63,884 nt of DNA from an uncultured Clostridia bacterium. GTDB lineage: Bacteria; Bacillota; Clostridia; Christensenellales; UBA1242. Position 1 is the stretch's first letter, and each line of letters begins with the position of its first letter. The position numbers were made by a program, and so were the translations under genes. The notes below the pieces were generated by a model that was not told where the DNA came from, searched no databases, and saw nothing but the letters and a program-made list of their open reading frames with translations. Location: positions 1-63,884 of the forward strand of contig CALWKE010000004.1 of the NCBI GenBank assembly GCA_944381185.1. The letters run 5' to 3'. This document shows, in pieces, positions 30,088 to 38,707 of this stretch.

Positions 30088-31772
30088 TATGTAAATTTAT
30101 AACCAACAAAATTGTTTCCACCAATATTATATTTTATGTAATCTTCAAAACTCTCAATGCTATCACATTCAAAATCAGGATAGTGTATTGTTGTTTCATC
30201 AATTATTATCATATCCTTTTTATCGGAAGCATCATATTCTTTTTCGCTTACATCACTCATTATTCTTGAAATAATTTCATAGTCGCAATTTTCTGCACTT
30301 ACATATCTTTCTTGAAGTTTTAAAATTCCCAAAATCAAAGTTGGAATTTTCTTTGTTTTTCGAGTGATTTCTTCAGGAACTTTTTTGTTATCACCAAGTT
30401 TTTTGTCGTAGAAAAGATTGTCATACATCTTGGTTTTTTCATAGTCAAAAAAGTGTGATGAAAACTCAACTTTTGCCATTTTAATTGCATCAACATTATT
30501 CAAATTTTTAAGTTTGAGCCACTTTAAGTTCTTGATATAATTATTTCTCAAAAGTTTATCAATCGACGCAGAAATGAAAAGTGAATCATCTGAAATTAAA
30601 AAAGTTACCTGTTCCTTTGCCATTGCCTTTATGTTTATTCCAAACGGATTAATTTTTTCGCCCGCAAATTCAAGCCTCCAATTAAAAGTTTTTTCGCTTG
30701 ACTCGGTGAAATTTTTAATAAAAGCAAGCCTTACTTCATTATTAAAATAAAGCCAATCTTTGTTTTTTATCTGCTTATAACATTCTAAAAGATGAGTTTG
30801 ATAATCTTCAATTCTCTTGGTGTTTTCAATCTTTGAAACCATTTCTTCAACTTCTCGCCTTTGATTGACAAAAAGCGTTTTAACATCAAGTTTTATGTTA
30901 TATGACAAAAGTTTATATTCACTTGCCTTTTTCAAAACTTCGTCAAATGAAAGATGTTCAACAAATTTTGATAAAGCCTTTGAAAAACTGTTGTTATATT
31001 CATATCTTTCATTTTCAATTTTTGCATATTTAAGTTTAAAATTATTTAACACTTCAAGGGCTTGATTTTTTGCTTTCTTTTTGTTTTGAATAACATAAAG
31101 AAGCCCGCCTGCATCACCTTCAAGTTTTTCACTTAATTTTTTCAATGAAAAATAAAGAGTGAAGGCAATAACAACTGAAACCCCACCAAGAACACAAGCC
31201 AAAGTAAAACTCAATTTTTCAAAATAATAAAAGGCAAAAGGAAACATGCCAACAGCAAAGAACACTATGAGCAAAACCACTGAAAGCCCACTCAAAATTC
31301 TTGATGAAACCAGTTTTTTTGCATACTGGTTTGAAGTTTTGTCAAAATCTTTTTTCACTTCGTTAAAGGCAGAAAGTTTTTCTTCAAACTTTGCTTGCTC
31401 TGCTTTTGCAAGTTCTTCACTTGCCTTTTTATACATTTCAAATTCTTCTTCAATAACGCTTTTTTCAGGCAAATTTTCGTCATCAGAAAAACTTGCAATG
31501 GTGTAGTAAATTGTTTTTAAGTAATCAAGTGAAAGTTTAAGACTTTCAAAACCAAGTTCACTTGCATAATCACTCATCAAAAGGCAAATGCCTTCCAAAC
31601 AGTAACTTCCATTAAGCAAAAAACAATAATTTGGAAGTTTGGTTTTTTCGCTGTTTAAAATCAAGGTATATGCGTCATAAAAAGCAAACATATCCTTGTA
31701 AAACACAGCATTTTTAACAAACTTTGTGTTCTTCATGACCTTATAGTCATCTTTATCAATAAGTGGTGCCAT
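30087..31772 (-). CDS. Hypothetical membrane protein with coiled coils, 561 aa
   Basis: I do not recognise this protein. Residues about 100-155 are a charged helix, followed by two adjacent hydrophobic helices near 160-182 and 188-212. A second long charged helical region follows, and a soluble C-terminal domain of about 250 residues has alternating beta/alpha character. Both ends would lie in the cytoplasm. It is monocistronic. No relation to neighbours is evident. Confidence 0.75.
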   Translation of the reverse strand: MAPLIDKDDYKVMKNTKFVKNAVFYKDMFAFYDAYTLILNSEKTKLPNYCFLLNGSYCLEGICLLMSDYASELGFESLKLSLDYLKTIYYTIASFSDDENLPEKSVIEEEFEMYKKASEELAKAEQAKFEEKLSAFNEVKKDFDKTSNQYAKKLVSSRILSGLSVVLLIVFFAVGMFPFAFYYFEKLSFTLACVLGGVSVVIAFTLYFSLKKLSEKLEGDAGGLLYVIQNKKKAKNQALEVLNNFKLKYAKIENERYEYNNSFSKALSKFVEHLSFDEVLKKASEYKLLSYNIKLDVKTLFVNQRREVEEMVSKIENTKRIEDYQTHLLECYKQIKNKDWLYFNNEVRLAFIKNFTESSEKTFNWRLEFAGEKINPFGINIKAMAKEQVTFLISDDSLFISASIDKLLRNNYIKNLKWLKLKNLNNVDAIKMAKVEFSSHFFDYEKTKMYDNLFYDKKLGDNKKVPEEITRKTKKIPTLILGILKLQERYVSAENCDYEIISRIMSDVSEKEYDASDKKDMIIIDETTIHYPDFECDSIESFEDYIKYNIGGNNFVGYKFT

Positions 31773-31840
31773 AACTACCTCTAATTTTATTTTATCACAA
31801 AAATTTTTGCTTCCAAAATAAATTTAACTTAAATTGATAA

Positions 31841-32188
31841 TTAATATAACAGACAGATTGCAACCGCAGTGCTTGCCGTGTGCGAAATTGAAATTTTTAT
31901 TTCAGATAAGTTATTTTTATTTAGTTCAAATAGAATTGTCTTATTTTTATTAACAAAGGGCTTTCCATTTTCGTCATGCAAAACTTCAATATCTAAAAAA
32001 GATATATTTTTGTTTGAAAAAGCCTTAACAACCGCCTCTTTAACACACCAAAAAGCACAAAATTCTTCCTGACTTTTTGTTTTTGATGATGCATATTCAA
32101 TTTCTTTTTTTGTGAAAAATCGACTGATAAAATGTTCACTTTTATCTTTAAATCGTTCACATTCTTCAATATCTATTCCTATTTCCAT
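31841..32188 (-). CDS. acpS: Holo-[acyl-carrier-protein] synthase
   Basis: AcpS transfers 4'-phosphopantetheine from CoA to the serine of ACP. The 115-aa protein begins with the metal-binding GIDIEECERF and has the second signature FWCVKEAVVKAF near residue 46. SISHTASTAVA near the C terminus is also conserved. No fatty-acid genes are near. Its 5' end is close to, and divergent from, the YfhO-like gene at 32252. Confidence 0.93.
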   Translation of the reverse strand: MEIGIDIEECERFKDKSEHFISRFFTKKEIEYASSKTKSQEEFCAFWCVKEAVVKAFSNKNISFLDIEVLHDENGKPFVNKNKTILFELNKNNLSEIKISISHTASTAVAICLLY

Positions 32189-32216
32189 GCCATAATTATA
32201 ATAATTAATGAATTAT

Positions 32217-32252
32217 TTTGCAATTTATTTTTTTTTAGTTATAATAATTTTA
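32217..32252 (+). promoter_or_regulatory. Promoter giving a leaderless mRNA for the 32252 gene
   Basis: TATAAT lies at 32240-32245, and the A of the start codon is exactly 7 nt further on, the usual start-site distance. A weak -35 (TTTGCA, 32217-32222) lies 17 nt upstream. There is no Shine-Dalgarno. Confidence 0.65.
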
Positions 32253-34900
32253 TGAACTCTAAAACCACAAATCAACAATCAAATTTTTTTCAAAAGTATA
32301 AAGAAAACCTTATTGTTCTTTTTATATTGCTGGCAGTTTTTACTGTTATTTTCTTAATCAATGGCTGTTTTCCGTTTGGCAATAACACAATTTTAGTCAG
32401 TGACTCTTTTCTTCAAATTGGACCTTTTTTTGAATACTTATTCAAAGTTTTTCGAGGTGAAGCCTCAATTTTTTACACTAACATTTTAGGTGGTGGGGTT
32501 GAAATTCTTCCAACACTAATTTATATGCTGTTAAATCCATTTTACTTGATTGCTTTTTTGGGTGGCGAGGCTTATTGCTTTCAAATGTTTAACTTTAGCC
32601 TTGTTGCTATTATGATTTTTAATGCCTTTGTCTTTTTGTGGTTCTCTAAAAAACACTTCAAAAACATAAGCCCATTTTTTAGAATTATATTTTGTTTGCT
32701 CTTTACCTTTTCAGGTTACACCTTAACAAATTTTGGGTTTATTACATGGCTTATTTATCCAGCACTAACTCTTCTTTTATTTGATGCTTTTTACACCCTT
32801 TCAACGAAAGGGAAAATTTTAAAATTCACAATAATTCTCACTTGGTATGTTATAAATTGTTTTTATATCGGAATATTTTCTAATATTTTGCTGATTTTGC
32901 TATTTTGTTTTTATACCTTTATTATTGTTCCAAAAAATAATAGGCGTTTTGTTTTTTCAAAATTGTTTGCATCTTATTTGATTGCAATTTGTGCAAGCAT
33001 AATTATTTTACTTCCCGCAATAATCTCTGTTTTGGGCACAAATAGAGCATCTTTTGACATTATTGATATTGCAAAAAATACTTCTTTGTTTAACATAACC
33101 AACCTTTTGGGGCTGGCTATTGACGGAGTAATTTTTGTTATTTCAATTCTATTTTGCATAAAACAATTCAAACTAAACCCAAAATCAAAGATTTCAAAAT
33201 TCATTATTTGTGCGTCAGTTATACTTTTGTTTCCAATAATTATTAATATTTCACTTCAAATGATTAATGGCGGTGGATTTGTTGGCTTTCCAAACAGAAT
33301 CTACTTTCCGCTTTCAGTTTTGCTTGCAATTGCCACACAAATCTATTTTGATAAATATGTTAATTTAAATGGGTTTGAAGAAAACAAAGCCAGTTCGCTT
33401 TTGCATAAAATTTTATATATATTTTTAACAATTTTAATGGTTGCTGTTTTAACCATTTTCATTATTTTTAACTTCAATAATCTTGGGGCAAACACAAAAA
33501 ACCCACTGGCAACAAATGGTGGAATTGTAGCATTCTTTGCAGGAACAATTTTTGCTTTTATGCTCTTAACTATTTTCGCTTACTTTTTTGCGAAAAGAAA
33601 AACATTATCTAAAAATATTTTTAAATTCAATACCCTATTTATAATGATTCTTGCATGCCTGATTAATGTGATAACTTTTGCAGGCTCTGCAAAAACAAAT
33701 CTTTCAGACACCTTATCTGCAAAAAGTTTAACTTCACATATTCAAGATAATAATGCGAGCATAAGAACCCTTAATTGCTCACTAGACCTAAACAATAATT
33801 CAAACCTAAATGTGAGAAACTTTAATCTTTTTAGTTCATTAATTCCATCTTCAATATCAAATGCATTTTCAAAACTTGACTATAATTCATCAATCACAAA
33901 TGTTGGACCCGCTGCAAATATTGGCTCACTTATTTCAGACTCACTAACGGGGCAAAAATATTACATCACAAGTTTTGAAGAAAACCGACCTTATTTAAAA
34001 CTAATAATTAAAAACGATGACTTTTATCTTTATGAAAACATTCTTGCATCAACAGGGGCAATTTTGTTTGATGAAGCCTATGAATATGACAACTCTAAAG
34101 ATTTTATGCAAAATTTTGAATTAATAAAAAGCAGTTTTGGTGTGGCTGGAACCTTGTTTGAAACAATAACACCAATAATTCAAATTTATGATGAGCCTGA
34201 CGAAAATGTTTATACTTATAAGGTTATGTTTACCGCTCAAAATGACGGAATTATTTATGGAAATTTGAACGCAATAAAAATAGATGAAGAACATAAAAAA
34301 CAATACTCTTTAAGTGAGTCAGACATCGCTTTTGGCTGTTATAATCAAATAAACACGCTTGCTGATTTGGGGTTTGTTAATGCGGGTGAAACCTATGAAT
34401 TTTATCTTGTTTGTGACAGCAAACCTGACAAAATTACATTCACATTTTTAAATTATGATGTTGCAGAAGAACTCTGCCAAAAGTTTCAAGAGAACGATGT
34501 TAACATATATTATAACGCACTAGGTTACAGAGTTTCGGGTATGGTTCTAGAAAACAGAAGACTAATTATTTTTAATCCAAACATAAGTGGAATGAATTAT
34601 CTTATTAATAATCAAGAAATTGAGTCTGATGACACCATAAATGGATTTACGTCATTTTACATTAAATCGAACACATTTGAACTTATTGCTAGTTACGAAG
34701 TTCCCTACTTAAACACTTGGCTGATTGTTTCAATAGTTTTAATAATTGCAATTATTTTGATAATCGTTTTATACAAATTTAAGGTGTTTGAGAAAATTTC
34801 TAAAGTTATTTATGGAATTTTCGTTGTCGGTTCGTGTGGAATTTTGTCGATTTTTTACTTTTTTTCGATTATTTTGACTTTTTTTGGAATTATACTTTAA
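32252..34900 (+). CDS. YfhO-family polytopic membrane protein (GT-C fold)
   Basis: The 882-aa protein has about a dozen hydrophobic helices in its first 480 residues and one or two more at the C terminus. Between them is a long extracytoplasmic domain (about 490-800). The first external loop has VSDSFLQIGPFF and TNILGGGVEI, matching the YfhO pattern in which a conserved Asp starts the catalytic loop. YfhO proteins are linked to glycosylation of lipoteichoic or wall polymers in Bacillota (family knowledge). The start at MNSKTTNQ fits the TATAAT 7 nt upstream; the longer frame overlaps acpS. The 22-nt repeat array starts just after its stop. Confidence 0.8.
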   Translation: MNSKTTNQQSNFFQKYKENLIVLFILLAVFTVIFLINGCFPFGNNTILVSDSFLQIGPFFEYLFKVFRGEASIFYTNILGGGVEILPTLIYMLLNPFYLIAFLGGEAYCFQMFNFSLVAIMIFNAFVFLWFSKKHFKNISPFFRIIFCLLFTFSGYTLTNFGFITWLIYPALTLLLFDAFYTLSTKGKILKFTIILTWYVINCFYIGIFSNILLILLFCFYTFIIVPKNNRRFVFSKLFASYLIAICASIIILLPAIISVLGTNRASFDIIDIAKNTSLFNITNLLGLAIDGVIFVISILFCIKQFKLNPKSKISKFIICASVILLFPIIINISLQMINGGGFVGFPNRIYFPLSVLLAIATQIYFDKYVNLNGFEENKASSLLHKILYIFLTILMVAVLTIFIIFNFNNLGANTKNPLATNGGIVAFFAGTIFAFMLLTIFAYFFAKRKTLSKNIFKFNTLFIMILACLINVITFAGSAKTNLSDTLSAKSLTSHIQDNNASIRTLNCSLDLNNNSNLNVRNFNLFSSLIPSSISNAFSKLDYNSSITNVGPAANIGSLISDSLTGQKYYITSFEENRPYLKLIIKNDDFYLYENILASTGAILFDEAYEYDNSKDFMQNFELIKSSFGVAGTLFETITPIIQIYDEPDENVYTYKVMFTAQNDGIIYGNLNAIKIDEEHKKQYSLSESDIAFGCYNQINTLADLGFVNAGETYEFYLVCDSKPDKITFTFLNYDVAEELCQKFQENDVNIYYNALGYRVSGMVLENRRLIIFNPNISGMNYLINNQEIESDDTINGFTSFYIKSNTFELIASYEVPYLNTWLIVSIVLIIAIILIIVLYKFKVFEKISKVIYGIFVVGSCGILSIFYFFSIILTFFGIIL

Positions 34901-34917
34901 TTTATAAAAAAATGTAT

Positions 34918-34923
34918 TATAAT
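34918..34923 (+). promoter_or_regulatory. Candidate -10 element of the repeat-array transcript
   Basis: TATAAT at 34918-34923 would start transcription near 34930, exactly where the first repeat unit begins. No good -35 or extended -10 is visible, so the array could instead be the 3' UTR of the gene ending at 34900. Confidence 0.45.
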
Positions 34924-34931
34924 GGTGTCAA

Positions 34932-35285
34932 TCAAAAGAAAAAGTAATTTGAAACACTTAAGATAAAACATTTTATATACTTATGACGAATTTTATAATT
35001 TACTTATGACAAAAGTTTGATATACACACGATAAAAATTTAATTTACTTATGACAAATCTTTAATCAACTTAAGAAGAAACAAACTAAAGATAACATTTT
35101 GAAGACATATGAAAAACAATCCATAAAATACTTAAGATGTTTAAAAGTACATAAGAAAATTTGATAAACAAAAGAAAACAAAATCAATAAACAAAAGTTA
35201 AAGATTTAGCAAACTAATGACAAGTATTTTAAACCCATATGACAATAATCTAAAAAACTGATGAAAAGTCAATTTACTATAAAGA
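34932..35285 (+). repeat. Degenerate tandem array, 22-23 nt period
   Basis: The clearest units read ACTTATGACAAA (35002, 35046), ACTTATGACGAA (34979) and ACTTAAGATAAA (34956). The filler between them tends to TTT-A near unit positions 14-18. The period equals about two turns of B-DNA, so the motifs would lie on one face of the helix. Confidence 0.75.
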
Positions 35286-35296
35286 GAAAGTGGGTT

Positions 35297-35329
35297 CAGG
35301 ATAGCAACAAAAAGCTATCCTGTTTTTTT
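35297..35329 (+). terminator. Terminator of the repeat array
   Basis: CAGGATAGC and GCTATCCTG arms (9 bp) with an AACAAAAA loop are followed by T7 on the plus strand only. There is no T run on the minus strand. Confidence 0.9.
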
Positions 35330-35370
35330 GTGTAAAAAATAGTTACACCTCTTTGATTTTGTTTTGATTA

Positions 35371-35642
35371 AGGTTTTCTCGACTACGCTGACGCTTCGCT
35401 CGGAATGACAGCAGTCCAGCGACTGCAGGCGGCAGTGCTACGGCAGGTCTGCACCTGCAGGCGGTGGTGCTACGCACTCTTCGAATATGTTGCACATCTT
35501 CGATTAGGGGATTCCTAGACTTTGCTCGGAATGACACAAAAGAAATGGGGTCCTTTGATTTCGCCAACGTTACACTACAGAACGACACGGAAAAAATTAC
35601 AAAAGAGCCGTCAGGCAAGTTGCCCGCGGTGGCAGCACCGCC
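35371..35642. repeat. GC-richer composite dispersed repeat, copy 1
   Basis: The segment has modules such as TCGACTACGCTGACGCTTCG, CTCGGAATGACA, GCTACGGCAGGTCTGCACCT and TTGCACATCTTCGA, and ends in a GCAGCACCGCC hairpin region. The same modules recur in similar order at 42811-43140 and in inverted orientation at 49545-49780. It is much more GC-rich than its surroundings and holds no credible gene; the open frames here (35343, 35464, 35522) are shadows. Confidence 0.8.
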
Positions 35643-35650
35643 TGCCCCAC

Positions 35651-35690
35651 AAAAAAAGGAACTTTATAAAACAGCAAGTTCCTTTTTTAT
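35651..35690 (-). terminator. Terminator after rdgB
   Basis: AAAAAAAGGAACTT and AAGTTCCTTTTTT arms with an 11-nt loop; it can act in both directions. Confidence 0.85.
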
Positions 35691-35725
35691 TTATTCTTCT
35701 AATTTTAAAATTTGATAAAGTTTTT

Positions 35726-36307
35726 TTATTTTAAAATTTTCTTTAATTCTTCGACTGCCCTGCCCCTATGCGAAACGGAATCCTTTTCTTCTTCAGAGGC
35801 CTCGCCAAATGTTTTGTTTAGGTCGGTTGAGTAAAAAATGCAATCATAGCCAAAACTTTCATCGCCAATTTTTTTAGTGGTTATTTTTCCAAAAGTTTGA
35901 CCCTTAACAACCTTTGTGCCTCTGCCGTCAGCATAACATATTGCACATTCAAAATGTGCATCTCTATTTGTTTTTCCCTCTAAATTTTTAAGAACTTTTT
36001 GACGGTTTGCTTCATCATCATGGTCACCTGAATATCTTGCTGAATGAACCCCCGGTGCACCAGCAAGTGCATCAATAAAAAGCCCTGAATCATCAGCAAT
36101 AACAGGAATATCTATTCCCATTTTTTCACAGAACTTACGAATAGTTGTTGCTTTGATTGTTGCGTTTTCGTCGGTCGTGTCACCCGGTTCATCAATATCT
36201 GCATTAAAACCAATATCAGCAAGCGACAAAATTTCGTAACCAGCAAGCATCTCTTTAAACTCTGCAAGTTTGTGTTTGTTTGAAGTTGCAAGAATTAATT
36301 TTTTCAT
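35726..36307 (-). CDS. rdgB: XTP/dITP diphosphatase (RdgB/HAM1)
   Basis: This 193-aa enzyme hydrolyses deaminated purine nucleotides (dITP, XTP) to monophosphates. The family start ATSNKHKLAEFKEML, ADDSGLFIDALAGAPGVHSA near residue 68 and the C-terminal SHRGRAVEEL are all present. It lies 9 nt after hisS in one operon. The unrelated NTPase YjjX is also in this window. Confidence 0.96.
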   Translation of the reverse strand: MKKLILATSNKHKLAEFKEMLAGYEILSLADIGFNADIDEPGDTTDENATIKATTIRKFCEKMGIDIPVIADDSGLFIDALAGAPGVHSARYSGDHDDEANRQKVLKNLEGKTNRDAHFECAICYADGRGTKVVKGQTFGKITTKKIGDESFGYDCIFYSTDLNKTFGEASEEEKDSVSHRGRAVEELKKILK

Positions 36308-36316
36308 AAAATCTCC

Positions 36317-37573
36317 TTATAAATTGATAATATCTTCAGTGTTAGACATTTTTACCAACAATTTATAGCCATTATTTTTCAATTTTTCTGCAAAATTATT
36401 AAAGTTTTTTGGAAAGGCAAAAACAGAAACTTCATAGCCACGATGTTTAAACTTTTGCTTTTCTTCAAGCACCTTTTCAAAACTGTCATCAGGCTTATAA
36501 ACAAGTGCTAATTTTTTGGTTGGAATTTCAATATTCTTTTCAGCCATAAGCATGGTAACCGAATAAAACCCAATGCTAAAACCAACAGCTGGCACAGACA
36601 CACCTATCATTTTTTCAAACATGTGGTCGTATCTTCCGCCACCGCCAATGGCTCTTCCAAAGTCATCATCATAAATTTCATAAACTGTGCCCGTGTAATA
36701 GCCCTGCCCACGAATAATTGCAGGGTCATAGACAATTTTAAAGCCAACAAAGGCAAATTTTTGCACGGTGCTTATGATTTTTGCAACACTTGCAATAACT
36801 TCACTTGAAATTCCCAAACTTTTTAAAAGTTCATAAGACTCTTCATTTGAAGCAGAACTTTTGAGCCTTTCAAAAAGCCCTGTTAATGTTTTAACTTTAC
36901 TCTCTTCATATCCATTTTGAATAAGTTCGTCTTCAACGCCCGAAAGCCCAATCTTGTCAAACTTATCAAGGGAAACACAAATATTTATAGTGCTATTTTC
37001 ATCAAACCCACACCTAACAATAAGTTCATTTAAAATTCGCCTGTCATTAACACGAACAGTCAATCTGTTAAAACCAAGATGCTCATAGGCTTCAAGCCCT
37101 GAAACCAAAAGGTCGATTTCAGCATTGATGCTAGAATCACCTAAAATATCAATGTCACATTGTGTGAACTCTCGAACTCTTCCCTTTTGTGGACGCTCGG
37201 CACGAAACGCTTCATCAATTTGAATTGACTTGAATGGAAAAGGTAATTTTTCACGATTATTTGCAAAACATCTAACAAGTGGAACAGTTAGGTCATACCT
37301 TAACCCTTCTTCAGTTATATCAGCAACCGAAAGATTTTCTTTTGTTAAGTCAAGGTCATGCCCCCTTTTAACCGTTTTAAACATAAGTTTTTGATTATCG
37401 CCCGAATCACCACTTGTAAGCAAATCAAGGTTTTCAAGAATTGGAGTTTTTATTTCTAAAAATCCATTCTTTTTATACGTTTCTAAAATTATATTTTTTG
37501 CGTAACTAATAACTTCCATTTCCTTTGGAAGATAGTCAACTGTGCCCCTTACTGGGTTTGTGTTTAATTTCAT
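36317..37573 (-). CDS. hisS: Histidine--tRNA ligase
   Basis: This class II synthetase is 418 aa, the usual length. It has VRGTVDYLP at the start and motif 2 as FRAERPQKGRVREFTQCD near residue 114. The His-binding segment appears as RGQGYYTGTVYE, where many enzymes have RGLDYY. Motif 3, AIGGGGRYDHM, lies near residue 305, and an anticodon-binding domain ends the protein. The ATG at 37573 has TTGGAGAAG upstream; the in-frame ATG four codons earlier sits within that site. It is cotranscribed with rdgB. Confidence 0.93.
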   Translation of the reverse strand: MKLNTNPVRGTVDYLPKEMEVISYAKNIILETYKKNGFLEIKTPILENLDLLTSGDSGDNQKLMFKTVKRGHDLDLTKENLSVADITEEGLRYDLTVPLVRCFANNREKLPFPFKSIQIDEAFRAERPQKGRVREFTQCDIDILGDSSINAEIDLLVSGLEAYEHLGFNRLTVRVNDRRILNELIVRCGFDENSTINICVSLDKFDKIGLSGVEDELIQNGYEESKVKTLTGLFERLKSSASNEESYELLKSLGISSEVIASVAKIISTVQKFAFVGFKIVYDPAIIRGQGYYTGTVYEIYDDDFGRAIGGGGRYDHMFEKMIGVSVPAVGFSIGFYSVTMLMAEKNIEIPTKKLALVYKPDDSFEKVLEEKQKFKHRGYEVSVFAFPKNFNNFAEKLKNNGYKLLVKMSNTEDIINL

Positions 37574-37674
37574 AATCTTCTCCAATATTACCTTGTTATT
37601 ATATCAATAAAAACCGCATTTTTCAAACAAAATAGGTTATTTTTATTAATTAATTCATATTTTTTTTGAATTTT

Positions 37675-38547
37675 TTAAGAATTTAAAAATTTTTGAACAA
37701 CACTTTCAGCCTGCTCAAGCAAATTGCCATTGCCGTCAAGCCAAACAACATTTTTTTCTTTTTTTAGCCATGTATCTTGGCGCTTTGCAAAGTGCCTTTC
37801 TTCCTTAAAAAGTTCTTCAAAAAATTCATTAAAACTTGAAAATTTATTATCAAGATAATCAGTAACAAACTTTGCCTCAAGCCCTAGTAACCTTAAAAAC
37901 TCTTTGCTGACACCACAACTTATCAAATTTTTTATTTCTTCAATCATCTTTGGCATTCTGGCATTTAACCTTAACTTAATTCTGTTATAAATCTCTTCTC
38001 TTTCAAATTTTATTGCAAGTTGCAAAACTTCATAACGTGGACTATTTGGAAGTTTTTCATGATTAATGTTTTCAAGCAATCTTATAAGCCTTCGTTTTGT
38101 TGGCTCTTTTGGAATTTGTATGTTTTTTTGTTTGCAAAGACCAATTAATTCATCAAGAGATTTTTCTTCAAGTGCCTTTCGCATGTTTTCATCTGGTGTG
38201 CACTCTGAAAGATTATATCCTTCAACCACCGACCTTGAATAGAGCCCTGTGCCACCAACCAAAAAAGGAACTTTGCCTTTTGCAATAATTTCATCAATGC
38301 TAGCATACGCCATTTTTTGAAAGTCATAAAGTGTGAATGGCTTTTTTAATTCAACCACATCAATAAGATGATGTTTTACTTCTGCCTGCTCTTCTTTTGA
38401 AACTTTGCCCGAGCAGTAGTCAAGCCCAATATAAACCTGCCTTGAATCAGCCGACACAATTTCACCATTAAATTTTTTTGCAAGATCTATTGCAAGTGAA
38501 CTTTTGCCTGACGATGTTTGCCCAATAACTGTTATTAATTTCTTCAT
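37675..38547 (-). CDS. miaA: tRNA dimethylallyltransferase MiaA
   Basis: MiaA adds the isopentenyl group to A37 of UNN-decoding tRNAs. The 290-aa protein has the P-loop GQTSSGKSSLAIDL at residue 7, SADSRQVYIGLDY near 33 and the GGTGLYSRSVVEG segment near 99. I chose the ATG at 38547, one nucleotide after the stop of a 52-aa ORF that supplies the ribosome site, so translation is probably coupled. The TTG at 38559 is too close to AAAGGA. Confidence 0.96.
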   Translation of the reverse strand: MKKLITVIGQTSSGKSSLAIDLAKKFNGEIVSADSRQVYIGLDYCSGKVSKEEQAEVKHHLIDVVELKKPFTLYDFQKMAYASIDEIIAKGKVPFLVGGTGLYSRSVVEGYNLSECTPDENMRKALEEKSLDELIGLCKQKNIQIPKEPTKRRLIRLLENINHEKLPNSPRYEVLQLAIKFEREEIYNRIKLRLNARMPKMIEEIKNLISCGVSKEFLRLLGLEAKFVTDYLDNKFSSFNEFFEELFKEERHFAKRQDTWLKKEKNVVWLDGNGNLLEQAESVVQKFLNS

Positions 38548-38548
38548 T

Positions 38549-38707
38549 TTACCAATCAATCCTTTTTTGTGAAAAATCTTTTATGTCATCATAAAAGCCG
38601 TAATACTGCGACTTTTTTATTAAATTTTTATTTTTATGCGTAATTTTTTTGCTTTTTTGTGCAGAATTTGATAACTTTTGCGTTTTTTGTTTTTCTAATT
38701 CACTCAT
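38549..38707 (-). CDS. Small basic protein, 52 aa, between rlmD and miaA
   Basis: The ATG at 38707 overlaps the rlmD stop as ATGA and has AAAGGAAAGAG upstream, an excellent site. The stop is one nucleotide before the miaA ATG. The product starts MSELEKQKTQ, has a Lys-rich middle and ends with an aromatic/acidic stretch, YYGFYDDIKDF then SQKRIDW. This arrangement argues for a real, coupled gene. I do not recognise it. Confidence 0.65.
   Translation of the reverse strand: MSELEKQKTQKLSNSAQKSKKITHKNKNLIKKSQYYGFYDDIKDFSQKRIDW

Larger units (their letters stand above)
34930..35329 (+). ncRNA. Candidate noncoding RNA made of about 17 units with ~22-nt period
   Basis: Units of the form AC(T/A)(T/A)A(T/A)GA(C/T/A)AA plus an A/T-rich filler begin at 34932, 34956, 34979, 35002, 35024, 35046, 35068, 35084, 35105, 35130, 35149, 35168, 35191, 35213, 35235, 35257 and 35276. 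Steps are mostly 22-23 nt (range 16-25). The C at unit position 2 and the G at position 7 are kept in nearly every unit, although the region is otherwise almost pure A/T. The step is not a multiple of three and stops occur in all frames, so it is not coding. It ends in a strong plus-strand terminator. The function is unknown; protein-binding RNA (sponge-like) or an iteron-like DNA site are the main options. Confidence 0.6.

Noticed and set aside
34932..35285. CRISPR array
   Set aside because: The 22-nt periodic units have no long conserved repeat separated by unique spacers, and no cas gene is in the window.
34932..35285. Protein-coding tandem repeat
   Set aside because: The 22-23 nt step changes frame at each unit and stops occur in all frames.
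35343..35734. Open frames at 35343, 35464 and 35522
   Set aside because: They are shadows of the GC-rich dispersed repeat; the minus-strand frame's AKSRNPLIEDVQHIRR-type string is repeat translation, not a family.
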